DNA of 64,000 nucleotides from CAIYRG01 sp964494505. Its GTDB lineage: Bacteria; Pseudomonadota; Alphaproteobacteria; Micropepsales; Micropepsaceae. Each line of letters opens with the position of its first letter. Positions within the stretch are counted from its first letter, which is position 1. Location of the stretch: contig CAZBRO010000009.1 of the NCBI GenBank assembly GCA_964494505.1, positions 1 to 64,000 of the forward strand, read 5' to 3'. Positions 8,829 to 18,408 of this stretch are shown piece by piece. The notes beneath the pieces were generated by a model, which saw nothing but the letters and a program-made list of their open reading frames with translations, searched no databases and had not been told where the DNA came from. The translations under genes and the position numbers were made by a program.

Positions 8829-10046
8829 ATGAATCATTCGGCGCTGCTGAGATCGGCTCTTTGGGCGCTTCTGCGAAACAAGACGCGAAGCCTTCTGACG
8901 GTGTTGGGCATCACCATCGGAATCGCCGCCGTCATCTGCGTCGTGGCCATCGGGCGGGCAGGGCAAAGCGAGGTGCAGAAGCAGCTCGACAATCTTGGCA
9001 ACAATCTCGTCTGGATAGAGGCGGGCGGCCGCGCGGTGAACGGCGTGCGCACGGGAACCCATGGGACCCCGACACTGACACTGGCCGACGCCATGGCGAT
9101 CAAGAACCAGATACCGGTCATCACCAGCGTATCGCCCCATGTCGATGCCCAGACCCAGGTGATCTACAACAACCAGAATTGGTACACGTCCTTTCGCGGT
9201 GTGGCGCCGGAATATTTCGACATCAAGCGCTGGGAGGTGGATCAGGGCGCGTTCTTCTCTGAGGAAGACGTGGAGCGCGCGGCCGATGTCTGTGTGATCG
9301 GGCGCACCGTCCGCGAACAATTGTTCGGCGGCGACGATCCCATCGGCAAGGTCATCCGCGTAAAGGGAATGCCGTGCAAGGTCGTGGGCACGCTGCAAGC
9401 CAAAGGTGTTGCACTTTCCGGCCAGGACCAGGACGACACCCTGATGGTCCCCTACACGACCGCAATGAAGAAGCTCAAAGGGGTCATCTGGATCGACGAT
9501 ATTCTGGGTTCTGCGGTTTCGGCCGACGTGGTGAAGCTTGCCGGCCGGCAGGCGGCGGCCATCCTGCGGGACCGCCATCATCTGCGGCCCGAAGAAGACG
9601 ACGATTTCAACATCCGCAATCCCGAGGACATCATCCAGGCGCAGCTCGCCGCCAGCCGTACATTGACCATTCTGTTGATTGCGATTGCGTCCATTTCCTT
9701 GCTCGTGGGTGGGATCGGCATCATGAACGTGATGCTTGTCTCCGTCACCGAGCGGACGCGCGAAATCGGCGTGCGCGTGGCCGTCGGCGCGACCGAAGGC
9801 GCGATCCGTCTCCAATTCCTGGGCGAATCGGTGATGCTGAGCCTCATTGGCGGTGCTGCTGGCGTCATTCTCGGCCTCGTGGGATCGGTGCTGATCGGGC
9901 GCAGCTTCGGATGGTCCATGCCGATGTCGCCCGATTCCATACTGATCGCGGTCCTGTTCTCGGTCGGCGTGGGCGTGTTCTTCGGATATTATCCGGCACG
10001 CAAGGCGTCCCTGCTCAACCCGATCGAGGCCTTGCGCTACGAATGA
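8829..10046 (+). CDS. MacB-type ABC transporter permease
   Basis: 405 residues with the layout of the FtsX/MacB permease: one membrane helix near residues 20-43, a periplasmic MacB_PCD-type domain of about 230 residues, then three helices in the last 130 residues. The C-terminal region carries the conserved text GIMNVMLVSVTERTREIGVRVAVGAT and ends in LLNPIEALRYE, both typical of MacB/LolE-like permeases. The nucleotide-binding domain is a separate protein (11304) rather than fused as in MacB proper. An adaptor gene and that ATPase follow at once, so this is a tripartite mechanotransmission exporter; an outer-membrane channel gene is not in the window. The substrate is unknown. Confidence 0.93.
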   Translation: MNHSALLRSALWALLRNKTRSLLTVLGITIGIAAVICVVAIGRAGQSEVQKQLDNLGNNLVWIEAGGRAVNGVRTGTHGTPTLTLADAMAIKNQIPVITSVSPHVDAQTQVIYNNQNWYTSFRGVAPEYFDIKRWEVDQGAFFSEEDVERAADVCVIGRTVREQLFGGDDPIGKVIRVKGMPCKVVGTLQAKGVALSGQDQDDTLMVPYTTAMKKLKGVIWIDDILGSAVSADVVKLAGRQAAAILRDRHHLRPEEDDDFNIRNPEDIIQAQLAASRTLTILLIAIASISLLVGGIGIMNVMLVSVTERTREIGVRVAVGATEGAIRLQFLGESVMLSLIGGAAGVILGLVGSVLIGRSFGWSMPMSPDSILIAVLFSVGVGVFFGYYPARKASLLNPIEALRYE

Positions 10047-10053
10047 TCGCGCG

Positions 10054-11307
10054 ATGACCGTGCTCGGGATCAATCTCAAATGGCTGGCGGTTCTTGGCCT
10101 GCTGCTCGCGGGCGGGATCATCGCGGCGTTCGATCTCGGCGGCGGGGATCAGGTGCGGTATATCACCGCGAAAGTCGAGCGCGGCGACGTCCATGACGAT
10201 GTCGACGCGACCGGCGTGATCAATGCCGTCGTCACCGTGCAAGTGGGCTCGCAGGTTTCCGGCACCATCGCCAAGCTCAATGTCGATTTCAATTCCCGCG
10301 TCCATCGCGGCGATATCGTAGCGCTGATCGATCCCTCCCTGTTCCAGGGCGCTTTGCAACAAGCGGTCGCGGACCTGGAGAACGCCAGGGCCAATGTCGT
10401 TGCCGTCGAGTCCAATCTTGAAAAGGCAAAAGCGACCCTGGTCCAGACCGACGCCGATTTCAGACGGCAATCGGCGCTGGTGAAATCGGGCGCGCAATCG
10501 CAACAGGCAGCCGAGCTTGCGCAGGCCAATTACGAAGTCGCGAAATCCGGAGTCGCAGCCGAGAACGCCGCCGTCGCCCAGGCCCAGGCACAGGTGAAGC
10601 AGAAGGAAGCAGCCGTTTCCGTGGCGCGCACCAATCTCGATTACACGACGATTCGTTCGCCGATCGATGGAATCGTGGTGGCGCGAAATGTGGATGTCGG
10701 ACAGACCGTCGCCGCTTCGCTGCAGGCGCCGACGATTTTCAACATCGCCCAAGACCTGACCAAGATGCAGCTCTATGCCAAGACCGATGAATCCGACGTC
10801 GGACGCATCAGGCTGGGTCAGAAGGTCACGTTCAAGGTCGATGCGTTTCCCAAGGACGTTTTTCGCGGTGTCGTCAGCCAGAAGCGCATGAACGCGACCA
10901 CGGTGCAGAACGTGGTGACCTACGACACCATCATCGACTTCGAAAACCCCGATATGAAGCTGTTTCCCGGCATGACCGCCTATGTGACCATTCCGGTGGC
11001 AGCCGCCGACGGTGCCCTGAAGGTCCCGAACACGGCGCTGCGTTTTCGTCCTTCGCCGCAGGAAGCGGCCAAAGCCGGAACTTCAGCCGCAATACCGGCT
11101 GCGGTGATTCAAGGCGGCGGCGAGGTTGCAACCGTCTGGAAGCTCAAGCCCGACAAGACGATCGAATCCGCGCAGGTCGCGCTCGGCATCACCGACCACG
11201 CCTACACGGAAGTCATGAGGGTCGTTTCGGGGAGCTTGAAGGAAGACGACAACGTCATTACCGCGGCGCTTGACGCCAAGCCCGGCGCCGCAGGTCCGCC
11301 GCGGTGA
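10054..11307 (+). CDS. Periplasmic adaptor subunit (MacA/HlyD family)
   Basis: 417 residues. A single N-terminal membrane anchor (about 8-27) is followed by a biotinyl-lipoyl-like half motif (VQVGSQVSGTIAKLNVDFNSRV), a long coiled-coil hairpin rich in Ala, Gln and Lys (about 105-190), the return lipoyl half (TTIRSPIDGIVVARNVDVGQTV), and beta-barrel and membrane-proximal domains. This is the MacA layout. It bridges the permease to an outer-membrane channel. It begins 7 bases after the permease stop, and its own stop overlaps the ATPase start. Confidence 0.93.
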   Translation: MTVLGINLKWLAVLGLLLAGGIIAAFDLGGGDQVRYITAKVERGDVHDDVDATGVINAVVTVQVGSQVSGTIAKLNVDFNSRVHRGDIVALIDPSLFQGALQQAVADLENARANVVAVESNLEKAKATLVQTDADFRRQSALVKSGAQSQQAAELAQANYEVAKSGVAAENAAVAQAQAQVKQKEAAVSVARTNLDYTTIRSPIDGIVVARNVDVGQTVAASLQAPTIFNIAQDLTKMQLYAKTDESDVGRIRLGQKVTFKVDAFPKDVFRGVVSQKRMNATTVQNVVTYDTIIDFENPDMKLFPGMTAYVTIPVAAADGALKVPNTALRFRPSPQEAAKAGTSAAIPAAVIQGGGEVATVWKLKPDKTIESAQVALGITDHAYTEVMRVVSGSLKEDDNVITAALDAKPGAAGPPR

Positions 11308-12038
11308 AGCCGGAATCAGGGGCTTCGGCGCAACCGATCCTTCGTATCGAAGACATTCACAAATATTACGACATGGGCGAGACACGGGTGCACGCCCTGC
11401 GCGGTGTCAGCATCGAGGTTCATGCCGGTGAATTCGTCGCCGTGATGGGGGCGAGCGGCAGCGGGAAATCGACCCTGATGAATATCATCGGCTGCCTCGA
11501 TTCCCCGAGTTCCGGACGCTACGTCCTGAGCGGCTCCGACGTCTCGCAGCTGGACAAGAAGAGTCTCGCCGGCATCCGCAATCGCATGCTCGGCTTCGTG
11601 TTCCAGAACTACAATTTGATCCCGCGAACCACGGCGCTGGAGAACGTCGCGTTGCCGACGCTGTACACGCGCATGAACCGGCAGGAGGGCATCAAACGTG
11701 CGTCAGAGGCGCTTGCCATGGTCGGCCTCGCCGGGCGCAAGGACCATTACCCCTCGCAGATGTCGGGCGGACAACAGCAGCGTGTGGCAATTGCCCGCGC
11801 GCTGGTGAACCGGCCCTCTATTCTGCTGGCCGACGAGCCGACCGGGAGCCTCGACAGCGTGACATCTGTCGAAATCATGGAGATCCTGCGCGGGCTGAAC
11901 GAACGGGGACTGACCATCGTCATGGTGACGCATGAACCCGACGTCGCCGATTTCGCCAAGCGCGTGATCGTTTTCCGCGACGGCCAGATTCAGCGCGACG
12001 AGTTGCACATGGCGAGGGCCGTCACACCCTCGGCCTAG
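11304..12038 (+). CDS. ABC transporter ATPase (MacB/LolD family)
   Basis: 244 residues with Walker A GASGSGKST, Q loop FQNYNLIPRTT, signature MSGGQQQRVAIARAL, Walker B ILLADEPTG with the adjacent SLD loop, and a switch His in MVTHEPDVA. It starts at GTG 11304, which overlaps the adaptor stop by four bases (GTGA) and shows translational coupling. It energises the MacB-like permease of this operon. Its stop codon overlaps the stop of the convergent VWA gene within CTAG. Confidence 0.95.
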   Translation: MKPESGASAQPILRIEDIHKYYDMGETRVHALRGVSIEVHAGEFVAVMGASGSGKSTLMNIIGCLDSPSSGRYVLSGSDVSQLDKKSLAGIRNRMLGFVFQNYNLIPRTTALENVALPTLYTRMNRQEGIKRASEALAMVGLAGRKDHYPSQMSGGQQQRVAIARALVNRPSILLADEPTGSLDSVTSVEIMEILRGLNERGLTIVMVTHEPDVADFAKRVIVFRDGQIQRDELHMARAVTPSA

Positions 12039-12946
12039 AAATTGCCGAAGCTGAAGGGGCCCGAGACATTGTCGCATTGCTTGGAGAATTCGTTGGGACC
12101 CGAAGGCAAAATCTGCGGGGCGAGGGTGTTGGGAAGGCGCGGCGCGGGTGCCGCCGCAACCGGCGTCAAAAGGCGCGCGCGCGGCGGGGCAAGGCGTGCC
12201 GCCTTGACCGGCGCATCGTTCTGCGAAATTTCCAGCACGAGCTTGCGTCGCATGCCAAGACTATAATCGCGATAATTGCGGACCACCACGACGAACGAGC
12301 CCCGGCCGCCCGCAACGCAGGCGGCATAGTATTTGTCCAGATCGGGGTAGAAGCCGTTCGCCTGTGGGTCCATCACCGGCAGGCCGTTAATGATGATGCC
12401 GCTCGCCACCACTCTGTCATGCACGGGCGTCATGTGAGCGCCGGCATTGTTCGCGCCATCGCCCGAAACGTCGATCACCTTGCGCGTGGCGGTGATGTCC
12501 TTGTCGCTGCTCTCGAGCAGCGTCGATCCGAGTTCAAGGACGCTGCTGATGGAGGTGCGGTGTCCGAGCGTGCGCGGAATTTTGCGGATGATATCGGCAA
12601 AGGCCGCCGCGCTCGGCCGGTCGCTGACGACGTGCCAGTCCACGACGATTCTGTTGTAGGGGTCGCTGGAGAAATCCACCACGGACACGGCGATGCGCCC
12701 GGTCGAACCCGACTGAATCGCCTTGATGACTTCGAGGTCGAGAAAGGCGTCCGCGGTGCCCTCGCGTTCGAGGAAGAGTTCGTCGTTGTCGATGCTGCCG
12801 GAAACATCCATCGCAAGCACCAGCTTCAGGTCGACCTGCTGTTTGGCCTGCTGAGCCGCGACAGCGGGCGGCGATGAAGCCGCAACTGCCAGAAGAACAC
12901 CGGCGGCACGAAACAGGCGCTTGAGCCGAAGCTGAGAAATCCTCAT
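12035..12946 (-). CDS. Secreted VWA-like protein, DUF1194 family
   Basis: 303 residues with an N-terminal signal peptide (cleavage near AVAAQQ). It has a von Willebrand A-like domain with the MIDAS text AMDVSGSID, followed by VVDFSS and IDVSGDGANN, the pattern of DUF1194. These domains bind a divalent metal and usually mediate protein contact. The ATG at 12946 has GAGGTG 6 bases upstream; a GTG at 12955 is less likely. It is convergent with the exporter operon and lies 45 bases downstream of the PKHD hydroxylase gene on the same strand, so it may be co-transcribed with it. The function is not established. Confidence 0.9.
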   Translation of the reverse strand: MRISQLRLKRLFRAAGVLLAVAASSPPAVAAQQAKQQVDLKLVLAMDVSGSIDNDELFLEREGTADAFLDLEVIKAIQSGSTGRIAVSVVDFSSDPYNRIVVDWHVVSDRPSAAAFADIIRKIPRTLGHRTSISSVLELGSTLLESSDKDITATRKVIDVSGDGANNAGAHMTPVHDRVVASGIIINGLPVMDPQANGFYPDLDKYYAACVAGGRGSFVVVVRNYRDYSLGMRRKLVLEISQNDAPVKAARLAPPRARLLTPVAAAPAPRLPNTLAPQILPSGPNEFSKQCDNVSGPFSFGNF

Positions 12947-12991
12947 GTCCGTCACCTCGCTCGAAAGAGCCCGGAGCGCGTTCCCGCGTCC

Positions 12992-13672
12992 TTACGTATC
13001 GGTCCACATGCGGAACAGGTTGAAGTATACGCCTGTCAGCCGGACGATGCCCGCATGTTCTGGAACGGCCTGCTCGAATTGCTGCAGAACGGTTCCAAGT
13101 TCGAACAAAAGGGAGCGCTTGGCGTCCTCCCGGACCATGCTTTGCATCCAGAAGAACGCCGCGAGCCGCACACCCCGCGTAACCGGCGTGACGTGATGTA
13201 CGCTGGTCGCGGGATAAAGAACGAGATCGCCCGCCGGCAGCTTGACTGTGCGTTCGCCGAACTCGTCGAGAATCGCTAGCTCGCCGCCGTCATAATCATC
13301 CGGAGATGTGAGGAACAGCGTGGCCGAAAGATCGCTGCGGACGCGTTCGGCCGTACCCCAGGTATGCTGGACAGTGGCATCGACGTGATCGCCATAGGCC
13401 TGCCCGCCGGCGTAGCGGTTGAAGCAGGGCGGAACGATCTTGAGCGGCAGGGCTGCCCTGATGAACAATTTGTTCTTATTCAACGCTTCCAGGATCATCC
13501 CGCTCAACCGGCGGCCTACCGGATGGGACGCCGGCAGTTGCATGTTGTTTTTTACCGCTTTGGTCAGAGGCCCGGCTGTCGCCTTGCCGTCGAGCCACTC
13601 CGTCCTTTCCAGCTCGTGGCGGCATGCCTGTACTTGCTCGGGTGTCAGCACGGCGGGAATGCGTATCAGCAT
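12992..13672 (-). CDS. PKHD-type Fe(II)/2-oxoglutarate hydroxylase (PiuC-like)
   Basis: 226 residues, the normal length of the PKHD/PiuC family. The metal ligands are H96 and D98 (YGDHVDA) and H159 (SVHHVTPV). R169 (RGVRLAAF) is placed to bind 2-oxoglutarate. The family is typically encoded next to TonB-dependent siderophore receptors, and here the next gene upstream on the strand is a large TonB receptor. I start it at the ATG at 13672 (AAGG 5 bases upstream, first residues MLIRIPAVLT as in homologues). A longer frame to 13876 would run back over the receptor's terminator. The substrate is unknown. Confidence 0.93.
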   Translation of the reverse strand: MLIRIPAVLTPEQVQACRHELERTEWLDGKATAGPLTKAVKNNMQLPASHPVGRRLSGMILEALNKNKLFIRAALPLKIVPPCFNRYAGGQAYGDHVDATVQHTWGTAERVRSDLSATLFLTSPDDYDGGELAILDEFGERTVKLPAGDLVLYPATSVHHVTPVTRGVRLAAFFWMQSMVREDAKRSLLFELGTVLQQFEQAVPEHAGIVRLTGVYFNLFRMWTDT

Positions 13673-13788
13673 CGGCCTTCGCGCCCATGATTGAACGAAC
13701 TGCGATGTCTCATTCCGCCACCTGTGATGTTGGGCTGCATCAGTGAGTACATTCGAGCCGGGTCGCCCTTCGAGATGTCGCCGGATGA

Positions 13789-13832
13789 GCAACAAATGGC
13801 CGGCGCGAGCGATGTTGCTCGATCGCCGGCCA
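13789..13832 (-). terminator. Terminator of the TonB receptor gene
   Basis: A long hairpin: TGGCCGGCG plus CGAGC (13797-13810) pairs with GCTCG plus CGCCGGCCA (13817-13832), with a two-base bulge and the six-base loop GATGTT. On the minus strand TTTGTTG follows. It lies 13 bases past the receptor stop and would reduce read-through into the hydroxylase gene. Confidence 0.75.
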
Positions 13833-13844
13833 CCGGAGAAACCG

Positions 13845-16800
13845 CTACCAGTTCTTGAGCACAGTGACGCCGACAACGCGCCCGGTATCGGGCTTCAGGA
13901 TGTCGTAACCGGAAATACTACGCGTGCTGGTGCTGGGGCCATACTCGAAGGGCGAGTGAATCCCCATGAGGTTTTGGATGGTAAGCTGAAGGGTGATGTT
14001 TTTGAGATATTCGTTGGCCGGCATGTCGCCGGTGTTGTAGCCGAGCGACAAATCGAACGTGTACCAGGAGGGCTCGATGTTGCTCCAATTGCTGATGGAG
14101 CAGGGGAACGTGCCGCCTCCCGTCGTGCCGCCCGCGGCCGTGCACTGGTTGTTGACGTTGGGCGGAACGGGCCACGGCGCGTAATAATGGCCGATATAAT
14201 TCACGAACCCGGTAGCGGTCCAAGGACCGTTGCTCCAGCCCAGCCGCGCCCGGTAGATCATCCGGGGCAGCGTTTCCACGCCGTTCTGCGGAATGCCTCC
14301 CGCCCCTTGTATGTTCTGATGGAAAAGATCGACGACCGTGCCGCCGTTGATCGTCGCGTTATAGCGGTGCAGGTAGTAGGTGCCGGTGATGCCGGTGTTC
14401 CAGGCGCCGAGGTCGCCCAGGTCGAGATCGTAGCTGGCATTCCAGTCGACCCCATCGACTTTGAGGAAGCCTGTCGAGGCGGTACTGGCATCGCTGATCC
14501 AATAGATGCTGGTAAGGGCGCTGGGACCCACAGCGTTATTGCGATCGAGTAAACCGGACAGCGCCATTTTTTCGAACGGTGCGCAAGACGTCGGATTTGC
14601 ATTCGCCGCCACCGGGCAACCGAGATCGCTCGGCAGGATGACGTGGAACCGTTGCAGCGGGTCGGCGATGGTATTGTCTGTTGTCGTATTGAAACCCAAC
14701 AGCGTTCCATTGACCTTTACGCTGTACCAGGTCGCCTGGATATCCAGGCCTCGCAAGGCTGCGATCTGCGGCGCCAGTTCGAAACCGACGCTGTAATTGA
14801 TCGACTTCTCAGGGGGAAGCGCCAAGCCGCCCTCGCGCGATGCGGTCTGTCCGGTGGTGGCGTCGACATAGCTGCGCAATTCGGGATGCGGCCCGCCACC
14901 CCAGGAGATGCCGGCAGGCGTCGAATTGCAGCCAAATCCGGCGGCAAACAGCGCCGCCCCGGCGCTGCCCGGAGTCGGCGCTGCGCCGGAACATGTAACG
15001 TGCAGAGTCCCTTGGCTGGGGAGGTTAAAGGAGTCGTTGGCGTCGCTGAGTACCGTCGAATATTCGCCGGCATTGGCGAAACGGAATGAGGTTCCCCAAG
15101 AGCCGCGGATGGTGGCGCCGATCATATCGTCCACCAGCCACGTGAAGGCCAGCTTGGGATTGCTGGTGCCGCCTTTCAGCGTGCCATTATACTGGTCATG
15201 CCGCCATGAGAGTTCCAGATCGAGCTTGCGGAACAGCGGGAGGTTGAAATTGTCACCGAACACCGGGACATCGACCTGGGTGTAGCCCGCCCAGACCGAG
15301 TAGGGCTCCGAATCGTTGATGATCGACAGGGGCGTACCGGCCGGTGACCCGGAATTGTTGCCGGTGAACCCAAGCACATTATCCGACTCGTAGGTACCGC
15401 CGACCGCTGCCTTGACCTGGCCTGCGGGAAGGTCGAACAGCGGGCCGTCGAAACGCGCGCCCTTCTCCTCGATGCTGTATTTGTCGCCCAAATAGCGCTG
15501 GGCTTGTAAGTAGGCCAGCGTTGCGGGCGAATTGCACTGGAACTGGGTCACATCGCAGAACAGGTTTAGATAGGGGATGCCGGCGGGTTTGGTGACGCCA
15601 CCCGTGGGAGTTCCCAATGCGACGTTGACGGCGTTATCGTTGACCGTGTTGATCGTATAAACATTGGACTCATAACTGCGGGAATCAAAGAGCTGCCCGT
15701 TCCAGCCTCCCGGCAGGTCCAGGTTCAAACCGAACTCATAACGATACGACAGTTCGAACGCCGGAATGGTAGGCGGAAGCTCGCGCGCAAAATCGTAGGA
15801 GACGCGCAAATTGCTCGGAGCGTTGGTGGGATAATAGGGATTGGTCGTGGGCACGACGAAGGTCTTGATGGTGTTCGTGACACCCTGACCTTGAACGGCC
15901 GGAGCGATTTCCTCCACCCGGCGATTGCTATAGAAACCGCTCGCGAAAAAGGAGATGCCGGGCGCCAGCCTCTGATCGAAGGTGGAGGCAAAGGAATTCT
16001 TCTGTTCCGCAGCGAGTTCCCAGGCTTCCTTTAGCGGATCGATGACGTTTTGGGTTCCTTTATTTGCCGCATTGGCGGCGAACGTCGCCCAGTTGATCGT
16101 CGAGGCGCTGGAAGGATTCGTCGGGCCGAGACCGCCGGGGAAATTGGCTCCGACGCCATGAGGGATGGCCCAGCAATTGGTGCAAGCTATGGTGCTGCTT
16201 GACGGCGCGCCGGTCGAAATCGTGCCGGGAATGGAGGAAGCGAGGGGGATCGCATTATCCAGCCCCCAGGGCGTGTAGTTCATGGTGTATTTCGAATGGG
16301 CGTTGCCGGCGACGTGTCCCTCGTCGATCCATTCGTAAGTCAAGGTGATATCGCCGCCATCCCAGGTGCGGCCATATAGCTGGGACGCTTGATATTGAAG
16401 GCCGCCATTATCGGGCGCCTGGAAATGCAGCAAAGTCACCGCGCCGTCATAACCGCGCTTGAGCACCACATTGATCACACCGGCGATGGCGTCGGAGCCG
16501 TAGGTGGCAGATGCGCCGTCGGCGAGAATGTCCACGCGGTCCAATGCGAGCGCAGGAATGATCGAGGGATCGACCGCGCAAATGCCGTCGGCCTGCGGCG
16601 GAAACCGCACACCATCGATCATCAACAATGTGCGTGGACCGGTCTGGTCGAGGCCGCGGATATTGACGCGCGTCTCGCGTTCCTGATGGCCGCCGGAATT
16701 GACCGCCGATGGCCCGGGCGCAACGTTGGCAGAAGGGACGGTGCGGAACAGGTCGCCGATGGTGACGTTGCCGGTCTCGGTGAAATCCTGAGAGCCCAGA

Positions 16801-17003
16801 TTGGTCACCGGCACGCCGACCGCGGCAGCGCCGTGAATCAGCGATCCGGTAATCAGGACCTGCTCGGGCGCCGCTTCGGGCTGTCCCTGTGCCATCTGCG
16901 CTTGCGCCGTCATCTGCTGCGCCTGCGCTGGAAGGGCACTGATCAATGTAATAAGTGACGCGGATCCCATAAGAGCCGCGAATTTGCTCGTTGTCGGATT
17001 CAT
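13845..17003 (-). CDS. Large TonB-dependent outer-membrane receptor
   Basis: 1052 residues. The signal peptide ends near LPAQAQQ. A plug domain follows, with a TonB-box-like start (EQVLITGSLI), NIRGLDQTGPRTLLMIDG, and GASATYGSDAIAGVINVVLKR. The rest is a long 22-strand-type barrel rich in aromatic residues, ending in VVGVTVLKNW, an aromatic C-terminal residue as outer-membrane barrels need. The start ATG has GGGAG 6 bases upstream. Its PKHD neighbour points to an iron-siderophore substrate by analogy with PiuA/PiuC. However, plug and barrel resemble the broad Oar-like or carbohydrate-type receptors of sphingomonads and caulobacters, so the substrate remains open. Confidence 0.93.
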   Translation of the reverse strand: MNPTTSKFAALMGSASLITLISALPAQAQQMTAQAQMAQGQPEAAPEQVLITGSLIHGAAAVGVPVTNLGSQDFTETGNVTIGDLFRTVPSANVAPGPSAVNSGGHQERETRVNIRGLDQTGPRTLLMIDGVRFPPQADGICAVDPSIIPALALDRVDILADGASATYGSDAIAGVINVVLKRGYDGAVTLLHFQAPDNGGLQYQASQLYGRTWDGGDITLTYEWIDEGHVAGNAHSKYTMNYTPWGLDNAIPLASSIPGTISTGAPSSSTIACTNCWAIPHGVGANFPGGLGPTNPSSASTINWATFAANAANKGTQNVIDPLKEAWELAAEQKNSFASTFDQRLAPGISFFASGFYSNRRVEEIAPAVQGQGVTNTIKTFVVPTTNPYYPTNAPSNLRVSYDFARELPPTIPAFELSYRYEFGLNLDLPGGWNGQLFDSRSYESNVYTINTVNDNAVNVALGTPTGGVTKPAGIPYLNLFCDVTQFQCNSPATLAYLQAQRYLGDKYSIEEKGARFDGPLFDLPAGQVKAAVGGTYESDNVLGFTGNNSGSPAGTPLSIINDSEPYSVWAGYTQVDVPVFGDNFNLPLFRKLDLELSWRHDQYNGTLKGGTSNPKLAFTWLVDDMIGATIRGSWGTSFRFANAGEYSTVLSDANDSFNLPSQGTLHVTCSGAAPTPGSAGAALFAAGFGCNSTPAGISWGGGPHPELRSYVDATTGQTASREGGLALPPEKSINYSVGFELAPQIAALRGLDIQATWYSVKVNGTLLGFNTTTDNTIADPLQRFHVILPSDLGCPVAANANPTSCAPFEKMALSGLLDRNNAVGPSALTSIYWISDASTASTGFLKVDGVDWNASYDLDLGDLGAWNTGITGTYYLHRYNATINGGTVVDLFHQNIQGAGGIPQNGVETLPRMIYRARLGWSNGPWTATGFVNYIGHYYAPWPVPPNVNNQCTAAGGTTGGGTFPCSISNWSNIEPSWYTFDLSLGYNTGDMPANEYLKNITLQLTIQNLMGIHSPFEYGPSTSTRSISGYDILKPDTGRVVGVTVLKNW

Positions 17004-17174
17004 AGTCGCTCCCCCGTGCCGATTGATCGGCACGCCCCAAGTTGAGGCCGGAGTCCCCTACTGAACGGTGCGTGCGGACCTTGCTTCCCCTCGGATCCAC
17101 GCGCGTCAGACCAAGCGTTTACTCACCTGTACTCGGCGACGCTCTTTTAATCCGGCGTCATTCGGTTGATGTCC

Positions 17175-18185
17175 CTAGGGACTGACAACCAGCACTTCAT
17201 ATGTTCCCGGCACGCGTGCGATACCCCGTCCCCCCGGACCGGGTGCGCCTGTCGGATCGGGTTGGGACGCCATCAGATAGAGGCGGCCCGTCTGAGGATC
17301 GAGTGTGCCGGTGCGAGATCCCGCCTGGGTCGGCAGCTCTTGCACGATGGCGACATGAGCGGCATCGGCAACGGAAATGATTTCCAGGACGCCTGCGCCG
17401 CCGCACGGAATGAAGGCGAGCTTGCGCGCCGGGTCATAGATCACCGCGTCGGGACCTGCCTTGATCGGCAGGGACGCCACTTCCTTGCCGGTTGCGGCAT
17501 CGAGCACCTTTGCCATGCCGTTGCCGCAGGACGAAATCAGCAGTTTGGCCTGTGTCGCATACGCAAGACCGGAAGCGCCCCGGCAGCCTTCAAGCTTGTA
17601 ACGGGCGATGACGGTTTTGCTCCTGGCATCGATGACGGCGATTTCCGGCACCGAAGTCACATTGACGAACACTTTTCCTTCGCCATCCGCGGTCGGAAAT
17701 TCCAGGGTGCCGCCGACCATAATCGTAGCAACCGCCTTTTTGGCGACGGGATCGACCAGCGTTGCTTCTCCACTGTCGTGATTCATCGCAAACACAAGCT
17801 TGGTCGAGGGATCGTAAGCAGCGCCGTCGGGATTCTTTTGGCCTGGTACGTCGGCGAGTACGCTGTCCGTTGTCTTGTCGACAATGCGAATGTCGCCTTC
17901 GCGCCGCGGCAGCGCAAGCAGATTGGTGCCCGGAACCGGCAATGCCATATGCGCGCGGGCCGCGCTCGCGAGTTGCGAGACAGCGCCGGTCTTTGCATCG
18001 ATCACAGTGGTGAAATCGGTGCGCGCCATCAAGACGCGGCCGGTCGCCGCGTCGAACGTGGCGTAATCGAATCCGCCATCCGGCACTTTGATGCGATTTG
18101 TAATTCTATAGTTCGTGTCCGCGCCGAACGCGGCAGAGGAGAGAATCGCTGACAACAAAATGCCGACAAGGAGTCTAGTCTTCAT
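17175..18185 (-). CDS. Secreted YVTN-type beta-propeller protein, paralogue of 7769
   Basis: 336 residues with a signal peptide (cleavage near SSAAFGAD). Blades show text such as FTTVIDAKTGAV, IRIVDKTTDSVLADV, IAVIDARSKTVIARYKLEG and AKVLDAATGKEVASLPI. Near the end there is a Pro/Gly-rich loop (PDPTGAPGPGGRG) and the closing strand YEVLVVSP, matching the layout of the propeller at 7769. The blade YKLEGCRGASGLAYA also matches YDLEGKGGTCAGLAMD there. The ATG at 18185 follows AAAGGA by about 8 bases; the frame extending to 18314 would start inside the promoter. It is transcribed as a single gene with box B upstream. Confidence 0.88.
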   Translation of the reverse strand: MKTRLLVGILLSAILSSAAFGADTNYRITNRIKVPDGGFDYATFDAATGRVLMARTDFTTVIDAKTGAVSQLASAARAHMALPVPGTNLLALPRREGDIRIVDKTTDSVLADVPGQKNPDGAAYDPSTKLVFAMNHDSGEATLVDPVAKKAVATIMVGGTLEFPTADGEGKVFVNVTSVPEIAVIDARSKTVIARYKLEGCRGASGLAYATQAKLLISSCGNGMAKVLDAATGKEVASLPIKAGPDAVIYDPARKLAFIPCGGAGVLEIISVADAAHVAIVQELPTQAGSRTGTLDPQTGRLYLMASQPDPTGAPGPGGRGIARVPGTYEVLVVSP

Positions 18186-18261
18186 AGACGACATCCTTTG
18201 AAATCGAGCCATGTTGCGAAAAAATATAGAGGAATTTTTTGTATCGCGTTGTTGTGGTTCG

Positions 18262-18289
18262 ATTACTGTAACATTGGGATTTGCCAACC
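18262..18289 (+). promoter_or_regulatory. Box B: putative operator of the second YVTN gene
   Basis: AACATTGGGATTTGCCAACC (18270-18289), preceded by ATTAC at 18262-18266, repeats the layout of box A including the ATTAC-N3 prefix. It is centred about 90 bases upstream of the propeller start at 18185 on the minus strand, in the same relative orientation and at a similar distance as box A before the Kelch gene. Confidence 0.6.
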
Positions 18290-18408
18290 TGCATACAAAA
18301 GCCGGTTTGGTCACTTCCTGGACAGGTACATGTAATTTTTTCAGCGTAGTTTGCTAATTGGCGGTGGCCCTCCGGATCTGGCCGGAACCCCTGGACGCCG
18401 CCTTCTTG

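Noticed and set aside
8667..10121. 484-codon minus-strand frame opposite the MacB-like permease
   Set aside because: Fully covered by a strongly supported gene on the other strand; His- and Asp-rich composition typical of an antisense shadow.
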